From Polychytrium aggregatum (lineage: Eukaryota > Chytridiomycota > Chytridiomycetes > Polychytriales), in contig NW_026516295.1 in NCBI RefSeq assembly GCF_025602895.1, forward strand, positions 124,001-188,000: DNA of 64,000 bases, read 5' to 3'. Below are positions 11,801-21,587 of this stretch, piece after piece (the first letter of the stretch is position 1; each line of letters begins with the position of its first letter). The notes beneath the pieces were generated by a model that did no database searches, had not been told where the DNA came from, and saw only the letters and a list, made by a program, of their open reading frames with translations. Both the position numbers and the translations under genes were made by a program.

Positions 11801-12611
11801 TTGCAGGGCCCCAGGTTGGAAGCGGATAGTATCGCGTCCCAGTGAGATTCAGGGTGGGATCGAACTTGTTCAAAGCTGAGAGGAAGTTTGCCGTCAGTCC
11901 TGAGGCGCCACTGTTGACGATCGTTTGGATACGCGCAGTGATCGTGGTGAGGTTTGGGTTGTTCTGGGTGAGGCGGGTGTCGTTCCAGAAGGCAATCTTG
12001 CCACTGAAGATGTCGGCCAGGTTCTGCCGAGTCAGCGTGAGATTGGTGACGTTGAGGTGATATACGATGGCAATGCAGCTGGTTTCCCCGTCATCGCGAG
12101 GATAATCAAGGAACAAGATTCAGTTCACGGGTCGCTGCGATGGCAGTTGGATGAGCACGCACAGCAACTGACCTTGCCGCAACTGGGACGGGAACAAAAT
12201 ACCCGAGAGTGTTTCCTGGCCCCGTATACGAAACGTTGGAGGGAATCACGTCGATGGCGGCCCATGTCAGGTTCGGAGCACCGGCCGCAAGAGCAGCTCG
12301 AGCTGCTCCGGAGCCGACGTTGGTATAGCTGTAGTCCCAACCCGGATCATAATTGGAATAGACACCGGAGATTGCATGGAACAGGGATGAGGGAGTATTG
12401 GATCCGATTCCCGCAACGATCACGTTCGGCTGCTGACAGAATGCGCCTGTGAGACGTGTCCAGGTCATATCAAGGGAACAGTCCGAAAGAAATCAGCTTC
12501 TCGTGTTTGTGATTCATGAGGGTGTGCCCAGTCCATATCATGCGACATCATGTTACCGAGACCAGACAGCAAGGGCAGGAGCCAGAGCAGGCACGAGTTG
12601 AGGATGGTCAT
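8853..12611 (-). CDS. Class C G-protein-coupled receptor with PstS-type phosphate-binding ectodomain
   Basis: Seven exons close in phase: 12611-12557, 12446-12173, 12078-11604, 11391-11155, 10887-10389, 10232-10130 and 9945-8853 (911 residues). Residues 1-18 form a signal peptide. About 20-345 match the PstS/PBP-like fold: VIVAGIGSNTPSSLF, YTNVGSGAAR, LTLTRQNLADIFSGK, FWNDTRL, then a C-terminal lobe with ISNDIGNAI and YPLMEP. A Cys-rich EGF-like stretch follows (CKHGYCIVDG ... CICDVGYY). TM1 is about residues 468-492, and AISPNCCYVIMAGA plus MLLMKSIRIYIIFGYKRI are typical of class C cores. TM3-7 run to about residue 700. The cytoplasmic tail holds a beta-rich PH-like segment. Exon 3 uses a GC donor (11603-11602). 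The exon 4/5 junction is the weakest: intron 10888-11154 contains a stretch that also looks protein-like. Ligand and coupling are inferred from the folds only. Confidence 0.82.
9958..10019. repeat. GTGA tetranucleotide repeat in a receptor intron
   Basis: Nearly uninterrupted GTGA units (a few GGTGA variants) inside the intron between receptor exons 6 and 7. Confidence 0.9.
10310..10375. repeat. 9-bp tandem repeat (ATCGCACCC) in a receptor intron
   Basis: About seven copies of a 9-base unit, one with a base change, in the intron between receptor exons 5 and 6. The intron begins at 10388. Confidence 0.9.
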
Positions 12612-13323
12612 GATAGCGACGCGACTTGAACAGCGATGGAGACCCGAACGAGAGGTGATGGTCTCAGCGCCTTTCGAATAAGCTCTTCAAGCGATGGAAT
12701 GGATCGTCGGCGCGGAGGGTCTTGACTTGTTTCGCGATATATCCAACCAAGGCGATATCCAGTGAAACTCGACTTCTGATGAAGGCTGGGCGTCCTCAAA
12801 TATTGTGACGGGGTTACATGTCGGTGGACGGAGAATATTCTCGAGCGGCGGCCCCGCCAACAAGTGATTGAGCTGGATTGTGGTCAAGGACCTTGCCATA
12901 GCGATCATGAGTATCGTCATGACCTGCGACAGGTCGGGCATGATTGGGAAGGGTTCGTTCGCCCGGCTGTGCTCATGGATGGCCCGTTCAGAAGACAGAT
13001 CCCCAGAGTTGATCATTCAGAGCTGATCCCTGGAGAGCAGATCCTACAGAGCTGATCCCCTGGGAGTCAATCACTCAAAGAGGCGTTCCTATCGTAACTG
13101 CCATCGACATATCAATTGGAGTGAGCACGAGCTGTTGGCGGGACAGAGGTTGGGCTGGCCCGACCAAGCCAAGGTGCATGCTGGCACTTGAACGGCAAGA
13201 ATGGCCTGATGGCCGACTCGCCAATCCAAGCAATGATTCAGTCCGGCTCGGGCCGGACTGGGCCAGACTCACCGGTCGATGTGCGATGCAAGCAAGGGCA
13301 GACAGATTTGCACCATGCCGATA

Positions 13324-13400
13324 CCCTGATGATGCCCTGATGACGCCTTGATGATGCCTTGATGATGCCCTGATGATGCCTTGATATGCCCTGATGATAC
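13324..13400. repeat. 11-bp minisatellite (CCTGATGATGC)
   Basis: About seven units of 10-11 bases alternating CCTGATGATGC and CTTGATGATGC, in the upstream region shared by the receptor and Nudix genes. Confidence 0.85.
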
Positions 13401-13518
13401 CCTGCCGACGACATTGCGGCGAGACGGGACAACCTGCGCTCGATTCTGCAGACGGCAGTGATGGTGTTAGCGCCAAATCTTCACCACAAGCGCCAAATCA
13501 CTGTTTCTCTTCCCAGTG

Positions 13519-13592
13519 CATCAACATCAACACCAACATCAACATCAACATCAATACCAACATCAACACCAACATCAACATCAACATCAATC
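13519..13592. repeat. CATCAA/CACCAA hexanucleotide repeat
   Basis: About twelve hexamers of CATCAA with interspersed CACCAA and CAATAC variants, about 300 bases upstream of the Nudix start codon. Confidence 0.9.
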
Positions 13593-13882
13593 GTGTATCA
13601 ACGGCTCTTGTTCCTCTTGCGGATCCGACCGAACCTTTCTGCCGAGCCGCCCAACCAAACGATCATCCTGACTCCGTAAACCACTTCGTCCCGCGGCCTG
13701 CCACCGGCCCTCGATCGGCGGAGCTCTGAGGATTGCTCGGGGCGATGGTGACCGGCTTGGTGGGGCGAGCGCAAGCCTCCTCCTCCCTCCCCTCCATCGT
13801 CTTGCCCATCCCGTTCGCCACCGATTCGACCTCTCTCTGGTCCGTGGTCTCTGCTCTCTATCGACCCCGCGCCTAGCCTGCA

Positions 13883-15266
13883 ATGCCCGATTCCATGATC
13901 GCCCGCGAGGGGCGTGAAAAGGTGCATCCTCGCTCTCATCCGTCTGTCACCCGTGTTGGCTGGCTCTTGTCGCTGTCGTTGTGCCTTCTCGATTCCACGA
14001 ACGCCGCGGATCCATATTGTGGCCATATATTGCCCTCGTCGCCGTATGACTCCCTATATGCGTCTGACCGCCATCTGGCTGATCTCCAGCAAGTCTACAT
14101 CGAAGGCATTCGTCAGGTTGTCGGAGTTGTTCCGGTGCTGAAGGGCCATCCAGACCAGATCGTCCTGATCTCATCTCGGCGATCCGACACCTGGAGTTTG
14201 GTATGGGTTGGCCTCTGGATCGCGCTCGCAATTCTTTGACACTGCCGCTCGAAACTCTCGATTCGTGCTGGCCAGAAGGCATATACGATGCTTGACCTGT
14301 TATGCATCGCTATCTTGAAGCCCTCGATGCCACATGCTCAGATGGATCGCTGACTCTTCATCGCTTGATCCCACTTCCACGACTCAATCCCTTGCAAATT
14401 GATATCCTTCGGGACTCCTCCCCTTCCTTCCCTTCCCCCAACTGATGGTGCCATGCAGCCCAAAGGTGGATGGGAGGAGGATGAGTCACAAGGTAATGAT
14501 CCATGGGCCGCCGAGATGGCGAAGCGAACGAGGACAATCACCAACCGACCAACATTGCCCTAGACACCAACATCCCCTGGATGGCGGTGCACTCATGGCA
14601 CCCTTACCTCCGCATTCATATCCTCACCGAGACTAGTTGTCTCATCCTGGCTGCTGCTGTAGCCATCATTTATCTGATATTCACCCGGCGTCTTTGCGCA
14701 GAGGGTTCAGCCCTTCGTGAGGCTTGGGAAGAGGCCGGAATCAAGGGCAATATCGGGCAAAAGCTCGGCGTCTACGAACATACCAAGATTGAGCCCGATG
14801 GCCGCCCAAAGTCCCAGTTTACCTTCTTTGAGATGCAAGTTGAGGACATGCGCGAGCGATGGCCCGAGTCGACCGAACGAGACCGTCGGACAGTAAGTCA
14901 TATCGCTGCAGCCCCTCTGTCTGTGGTCAGCATCGGTGCATGCTGTCGTGCAGAGAATGCTTTGACTACTTCAGAGACGCCGCTGGCGAAGCTAGGAGCA
15001 CAATGTCCATCTGGTGACTTTGGCCACCGCAATAGTGACGTCCTCTGTGGCAACCAAAGCAACCGCCAACCACTCCATGGATACCCGAGCATGCTGTGCC
15101 TGAGAACCCCATACTGAACGATTATGTATCCTCAACACATACCGCTCTCATTATTTGCCTCTAGTTCCACATCGACGAGGCCCGAAGTCTGCTCTCCAAG
15201 CGGTCGTACATGCTTGAGCCACTTCTGCACTACGACAGTCTGCTGAAGAGCGGCAAGCTTCACTGA
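13883..15266 (+). CDS. Nudix hydrolase, diphosphoinositol polyphosphate phosphohydrolase (DDP1/Aps1-like)
   Basis: Five exons close in phase: 13883-13921, 14090-14200, 14459-14492, 14702-14892 and 15165-15266, giving 158 residues, typical of this single-domain family. The Nudix box fits G-x5-E-x7-REUxEExGU exactly once exons 2-4 are joined: it starts in KGGWEEDES, continues in ALREAWEEAGI, and is split by a phase-1 intron. Before it stands VVGVVPVL with ISSRRSDTWSLPKGG, the signature of the diphosphoinositol-polyphosphate/diadenosine group. Such enzymes remove beta-phosphates from inositol pyrophosphates (and hydrolyse ApnA), cytosolic phosphate-status signals in fungi. The 34-base third exon is short. 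The neighbouring receptor with a phosphate-binding-type ectodomain makes the pairing suggestive but not proof of a shared pathway. Confidence 0.93.
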
Positions 15267-15357
15267 GCTCATGGTAGCCCATGCAGCTCTGTCTGATGAC
15301 GACATTCCCATGTCCAAGATAGAACCAAGAATCGATGATCTTCCCCACCTCTATATT

Positions 15358-15443
15358 GCTATCATAATTACCACTACCACTACCACCACTACTATAACCA
15401 TTGCTATTGCTATTACCATGACCACTACTACCACTACTATTAC
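15358..15443. repeat. Trinucleotide-type microsatellite (ACT/ACC/ATT)
   Basis: Imperfect run of ACC, ACT and ATT triplets, directly downstream of the Nudix gene. Confidence 0.85.
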
Positions 15444-15615
15444 ACCTTGTGCGGATGAAACGGGACCGTGTGTCCCTGAATGCGACTTTCAGTAGCCCCC
15501 AGTGGGCAGGCCATGGAATTCCACCCTGTCTTCGTTGGCAATCGGCTTGTTTTTGGGCTTGGGATCACAGTCTCGAATATACTCGGTCGATCTCCTGTGG
15601 CGATGATTGACTGTC

Positions 15616-15915
15616 ATGGATGCTGCAATGCGGGGTGTGGCACTTGCACTCGACCATCTGGGCAGTTCCGTGGTTTCCTGACACCATGAAAGTCGGTAAC
15701 TCGAGTCGCTTGGCTTCCAGGAACTGTGGGAACACTGTTTGGTCATGGCGGGCGATGAGCGAATGTGTACTCAGGACCCGGAAATACACTTTACTCAGGG
15801 GGAAATGGGGCACCCTCATGATCCCATATGTCAGCGTAGTATGAGATGGCATGCGTCCAACTATGCCATAAGAAATAGAACAGATCACTTTGGCAGCCTC
15901 CGAGTGAAGACCACC
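15616..15915. repeat. Degenerate dispersed repeat, copy 1
   Basis: The stretch at about 15630-15700 aligns by eye (roughly 70%) with the reverse complement of about 55070-55140, sharing ACTCGACCATCTGG. The stretch at 15830-15915 aligns with about 45840-45922, sharing CCTCCGAGTGAA and AACAGATCA. It looks like the remnant of an old interspersed element, and I cannot assign a family. Confidence 0.55.
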
Positions 15916-16323
15916 GCTGTTGAGACAAAGCCGCCGTTGCCGAGAGATAGCTTGGCTGTGATATGAAGGAACATCTCGCGACCTGCACGCCATGCATCAG
16001 CAGCCTTGTCTCTGTCCACAAGTACTCGCAATCAGCACTGACACCAGACGAAGGAGTCGCATGGAGAATCCAAGATGGCTGTGATATTGACCAGGACAGA
16101 CAGCCAATTGCCGACAGGGCGACTGGGGCGACATCGGGGTATGTGGATGGGGTGAGAGTGGGACACATCGGCAAGCACTGGATGTCGTGCACTGACTCCG
16201 AAGCGATAGATCAGGAATGTGTGTCAGGGAGATGTGAAGCACCGTGCAAGTGGAGGGCCATGGCTGTGCATGGGATGCACCATGAATGGCACTGCCAAAC
16301 ATGCAGTGACCTCCACCACCGAG

Positions 16324-17005
16324 CTAGTTGTGGGTGTCGGGACGGAAGATGTTGGGCCGCGGGTGCTCCTCGGGTCTCAGCGGCGACGGAGGGTTCGGAG
16401 GAGGTGGCAGATACCCGATGTGGGTCAGGTACAGCAGCCCTCGCCCGGCGATCCTCCCGGCCTGGGAACCGAGGGCCGGATAGATCGACCGGGTGTTGGT
16501 GTTGTCGACCAGGAAGGACATGCTCAGGATCAGATGCATGAGCGTCAGCATCGACGAGCCGTTGGGCAGCGACGATCGGTAAAGCAGGGCCTTGAATCGC
16601 TCGCGGGTCTCGAACATGACGGGCCAGCCATAGGCATTGACGATCTCGAGCAGTTTGGTCTCGGTGACGACGCTGCGAGGTGGGCCGAGGGACAGGATGT
16701 GTGGGATGGTGGTGTGGGTGAGTGAGTGACTGCCGAGGAATGGCACTCATCCTGCTGCCTTCCCTGTCTGCTTGCCACTCGGCTCGCTCATCTCACCTGC
16801 ACTCTGGGTCGCTGATGTGGAACACAAACTTGGGCAGGGCCACCTCGGAGGCTGCGATCGCAGCGACCACCTTGGCGACATGGTCGACTGGATTCATGGT
16901 GATGGTCACGGGGGTGGCATTGGAGGGAGCGATCCCGATGCGGATGCACCCCTTGATGTACTGCCAGATGTAGTCGTCCGAGTGGCACACTGAGAGAGTG
17001 AGAGT

Positions 17006-17085
<80 letters not shown>

Positions 17086-20000
17086 CTGAGATGAACTGCT
17101 GCACCACCACCACACCACCACACCACCACACCACACCACCACACCACATTGCCATATCACATCCAGTGACTCACCTCCATAGACACTGTCGCTTGCAATC
17201 AGCGATGGTCGGATGATCGTCGCAGGCACTCCCCTCGATCGTGCCTTGTTGATCAGCTGCTCAGAGACCCACTTGGTCTGTGCATACCCGCCAGAGACGT
17301 TCCAGTTGGAATACACCCTCTCCTCGAGCGGCGTCCTTGCACCCCGTGCCATGGGAATCGCCCCGACCGCCGAGATGAAGTGCAGCGGCTTCAAGTGGTG
17401 GGTCGTGGCCAGCCGCAGGGCCGTCGCCGTACCCAGGACATTCGGCCCCTTGAGCGCCTCATAGTCGTCGAGCCAGTGCACCTCGGCGCCGCAGTGCACA
17501 ACCATGTCGGTCTCCTTGCTGATCTTCTTCCATCGCTTGTTGGTCAGTCCCCACTGGTCGAGCGACAGATCGCCGCAGACACCAACGAGTCGTGGCCTGA
17601 CATTGTTCACGAGGTAGTGCGTCTGCTGCGGGTTGAGGATCAGCTTCCTGGCTGTCTCAAAGATGCGGTCGATGGCAGCCTGGTCGCTCGCGGCTCGGAC
17701 CAGACAGTAGATCCTGGCAGCAGGGAACTTGGCAGCCAGCTCGTACAGCAGGAACGATCCGAGGAAGCCAGTGGCCCCCGTCAGGACGATGCCGCGAGGC
17801 GACTCGGGAAAGACAAGTGGAGGGAGACCCTCGGCGGCATCAGCGGGTGGTTGCCTTGGAGATCAATCACCAGCTGGGCGACATCGAGGGGCGTCAGGCC
17901 GTTCGAGAGCAGCATCATCGGCGAGATCTCGACATCGTACTCTTCCTTGATGGCCAGGGCCAGGCGGCCGACACTCAGCGAGTCAAACCCAGCTCCGCTG
18001 ATGCTGTAGTTGCGGCCGTCGAGAGAGGGAATCCCGAGGAGCTGGCTGCCGAGGCTGGAGATTGCAGCCGCGATGCGAAACAGCGGGGCCTCGCTGGGGG
18101 CGAGACGTGGATACACAACGGATCCTTGGTGCAGATCGTTGTTCTCGGCGATCCACTTGATCTTCTTGAGGTCGCGCTTGCCACTCTCGATCATGGGGAT
18201 CTCGTCGAGCTGGAAACAGTTGTGGATCGGCACCTTGGAGACGTTGACGAGTGCAAGCAGATCCTGGGTCATCCGGATGATGTCGCTGGGCTCGGTGCGG
18301 GTCGTGGGGCGGGCCTGGAGAACATACAGCATCACGATCTTCTTCTCGGAGGTCTGGACAAACGCACAGTCGGCGATGGTGTGGCTCAGGTGCTGGACGA
18401 CCAGGGCCTCGAGATGGTTCAGGTCGACATAGACGCCGTTGACCTTGATCTTCTGGTCGAATCTGGGTGTGTGAGGTGTGAGGTGTGAGAATGAAGAGTG
18501 TGGGATGGATTGGCGGAGAACTAGTGGAAGGAGGGCACAGACCACTCGGTGGATACAGGGATATCGTACTCACCTTCCAATGACAGTGAACTCGTTCTCG
18601 CTGACCATCTCGACCCAGTCCATGGTGCAGACTCGGGGCGAACCGTCGCTGAGGAAGCCAAAGGAAGCCAGTCTGTCGTTGGGATCGGCGTTGACAAAGT
18701 CGGGGTGGTTGCGGACGGGATGGTCGGGGTCGACGGCAAAGACGAGGATCCCGCTCTTGGAGAACCTCGGTCGACAAAGTTGCCATGTTCATCAATGATA
18801 TAACATCGAACACCGGGCTTGGCTTGTTTGTAAACCAGCTTCTCTGGAATGAGGCTGTTGGCCGGGATCCGCAGAAATGAAAGTGCTCCGATGACTGCTG
18901 ACTGGCGAGGTATGTTATTTAGTTATCGTCTAAAACGGTATCGTTGCCAAGTAAATGAATGAACTGTACCTCACTCGATCCATATCCCGACTGAATATCA
19001 GCGTTTGGGAATCTCGCCCTCGTCATGTGAATGACACTCATGGGAATAAGCTCGGAGCCCAGTCCGATGACTTTCGTCCTCAACTCAATAACGATCGGGT
19101 TCCTGGACCTGGAGGCTTCGATGATCAGTTTCAAGAACGAGGGAATCTATGAGAAGGTTAGTGACATCAGTTTTTGAACAGCTTGGTCGAGAAGTATTCA
19201 CTGATTTGGTAACTACCATATGTAAATAATGTAAACCGTCCTTCAATAACTGAACGATATTGTTTGCATTGTCGATAGAATTGAATGCCCGCCTTGGAAT
19301 CCACACAGATCCTCCTAGGTTGACGGAGCAAAGGAGGAATCCCAAGGCCGCAACAAATGATGGTGCCTGAGAATCATCAATTGTCAGTATATTCAACCTT
19401 GCCCATGTATCAATGCGACATTTGATATCCTGCATAGTTACCTGCAAAAGCCCGACTCTACACTTTGTTATTCCTATAGAAGATCGAGCAGTTATCCCTC
19501 CAGTGTGTGCAAACTGGAACCTGCAACCATCAACATCAAGCACAGAAGGATTCAGTCCACGAGTGTTGATGCGGTCAATTGTGACTGTGAATAAGCATCA
19601 GGTAGACACAGAAACAGAATCCACAACATCAGAATCCACAGGATAACTCACGACTTGGGGATGCCTGTGTGAGCGACGGGGATGCAGGAAGCAGAGTTAT
19701 TGATTGCACATGCATCGTCAGCACAACCTCTTGCTTCATGTCACGCCCCAAGCTGTCCACCATCCGACATCATGCTCTGCCGTTCTTCCCGACTATTCTA
19801 CATACCTGTCGTTCCCGAGGTGCACTGGATGGTGACAAAGTCGTCGAGAGCCTCACTGAGCTCGAGCGATGGAGCAGGGACCTCGCTGAGCATCGGGAAA
19901 GTGCCGCCGTCCACCAACGTCACTCCTTCCGTCCTTCCAGGCTTGGTGTAGTGGTGAAGGATGTACTTGACCGAGTGTCTGTTGGGTGCCATGGTGATCG

Positions 20001-20595
20001 AGAGTGCGTCAGTCCCGGCTTTGTCGATCGTGGGTCAGTCTCCCACTCTGTCGACTCCACCCACAATCGGACAGCCGATGGCCAGTTGAGACCAAAGTTG
20101 AGGGTTTTCCTGTCGGTGGATACGTGGGTGAGTCAACTGCGGCTGTTGCCTGTCATCTCTGGAGGGAGGACTCACTCACAGCACATTCCACAGCCAATCC
20201 TTCTGACCCTGGACTGGTGGCAGCGACATCCACAGCCAGGACCATGCAACAGACAGATCGAATCACAGCATCTGGGCCGATACTCACTTGCCCAGCATCC
20301 ACACGGCGAGCGAGAAGAACACCCAGTGCGCCTCGCCTTCGCAGAAGGTGCCGACGGCATCGTGGCCATCGTCGTTCCAGCCAGGAAGCGCCTTGAGAGC
20401 CTGGGCGATTGAGTATGCATGTTTCCACACATCGCGGTATGAGTAGCGCACGGACTCGCCGCTCTCGTAGGTGTTGATGCAGAGGGCATCGGGCTTCGAC
20501 AGGGTGCGCCCAAGGGTCGAAGGGGTCGGCGGGCAGAGCTGGTTCGGGCTGAACAGGTTCGGGCTCGACTGCGGACACCTCGACCATCTCGGCAT
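16324..20595 (-). CDS. Adenylation-carrier-reductase enzyme (NRPS-like / carboxylic acid reductase type, LYS2-related domains)
   Basis: A three-module enzyme: adenylation domain with P-loop TIQCTSGTTGIPKS, IQSGYGSSE and GRFDQKIKVNGVYVD; carrier domain with attachment serine in GFDSLSV; and NAD(P)H thioester-reductase domain with TGATGFLG and the YAQTK active-site pair. The family activates a carboxylic acid, holds it on phosphopantetheine and releases it as an aldehyde. Substrate unknown. Downstream exons close in phase: 19806-20018, 19652-19664 (13 bases), 19217-19520, 18970-19146, 18574-18901, 17175-18462, 16797-16989 and 16324-16672, except that the 18574-18901 and 17175-18462 exons are each one base short (near 18765-18776 and 17831-17837). 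A 23-base exon (20180-20202) and an AAG acceptor at 20019-20021 are tentative. The first exon ends at 20288. Its start is unresolved: ATG 20595 is a guess, and the frame is open to 20865. About 18.85-19.65 kb is more AT-rich than the rest. Confidence 0.8.
16994..17152. repeat. GTGAGA hexanucleotide array and CCACACCA tract in an intron
   Basis: About fourteen GTGAGA units (16994-17083) followed by a CACCACACC-rich tract (about 17100-17150), all inside the intron 16990-17174 of the adenylation-reductase gene. Confidence 0.9.
19652..19664 (-). other. 13-base micro-exon in the adenylation-domain P-loop
   Basis: Flanked by CACAG and GTGAGT, it joins a phase-1 donor (19806) to a phase-2 acceptor (19520) and restores the conserved SGTTG-IPKS motif. 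Both phases close exactly, which supports the exon. Confidence 0.8.
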
Positions 20596-21587
20596 CCTCC
20601 TCCATCGACTCGATAGGCTGGACCTCGATGCCGAGCATGTCGTCCGAGTCGTGGGTGCTGACGACCATATCGGAGCCAAGTCGGCAGGAGAGACAACGGC
20701 AGCGGGATGCTGTCGGCGAGGAACAGGGACAGGCAGATGGCAAGGAGCCAAGGGGCGAGGGGCAAAGGGGCGAAAACTGAAGGCGCCGTTGTTGTGGGGA
20801 AAGTCGTGTCTGGTTCGAATCGGGTGGCCAACAAGCCGCGCCGATTCCATGGTCTGCCCAGACATGCATGCCAGCGAGCTCAGATGGAAGGAGTCTCTGT
20901 GCGAGGCAGTATGCAGTCGGTTGTTGTGGGAGGCTTAGCGAGCATCACAATCTCACGATCACCATCGACGACATGCGGCCTGGGATGTGTGTCCTGTCTA
21001 TCATGGATGAGAGTGTGAGCAGCACTCGCAACCCGAAGCAAGCCACTCTGCTACCACCTCTCCCATTTGTATTGGAAAACACTCGTATCCATTATCCGGA
21101 ATGGACATCCTCATTTTTGCATATAGGGCAAGCAACACACCCCCAGCCCCCGTCGCCAAGGTGTGCGCAAGTCCACCATTGCCCATGGACGTTCCAGTCA
21201 CGGCGGACTCGACAACAACGATTGGTCACCGCCTTCAGTCATGATGTCCCTGGACCTCACATTTTACTCTTTGGAGGTGCTATATTCAAGATCCGCAGCA
21301 AATTATGCAGATACATGTGTGTCCAGGTTCGTTTTGCGAACGAGGCCACGGTAAAAGAAGGGTTATAAGAGGTCTGATCAGAATCTCGAGATAGAAAATG
21401 TTCATCGCATGACGGATGTATGTTGTGAAGAGTGGGGCATGCAGTGGCCAAGAAAAGGCAAATCAGACTGCTCCCGAGGTGGGCTTTGAGACGGAGGAAG
21501 CAAGTGCAGTGAGAGAGACACGATGGCATTCATCCTTTCCTCTCAGATACAGCGATGTTGGGCTGTCTTGCGACGGAGGGTCGGTCC
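20596..21587. other. Upstream/intergenic region of the adenylation-reductase gene
   Basis: The first part may include the true N-terminus: one frame here reads an acidic peptide rich in Glu and Pro (MLGIEVQPIESMEED...), but it is out of frame with the adenylation domain. From about 20870 to 21587 I see no gene. Confidence 0.4.

Larger units (their letters stand above)
12612..13882. other. Intergenic, divergent promoter region with repeats
   Basis: Between the divergent receptor (-) and Nudix (+) genes. It contains a loose repeat built on CAGAGTTGATC / CAGAGCTGATC around 13000-13065 and the two tandem arrays listed next. Open frames here translate to low-complexity or unrecognisable peptides, so I call no gene. 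Confidence 0.55.
15267..16323. other. Intergenic with microsatellite and degenerate dispersed repeat
   Basis: Between the convergent Nudix (+) and adenylation-reductase (-) genes. It holds an ACCACT/ATTACC microsatellite (about 15358-15443) and a degenerate interspersed sequence (about 15616-15990) with relatives near 45.9 kb and 55.1 kb. No gene is supported. Confidence 0.55.

Noticed and set aside
13238-13400. Regular repeats considered as a CRISPR array
   Set aside because: Units are 10-11 bases and contiguous without spacers; eukaryotic minisatellite.
20806-20830. GGTTCGAATC resembling a tRNA B box
   Set aside because: No A box, acceptor stem or T-arm can be folded around it.
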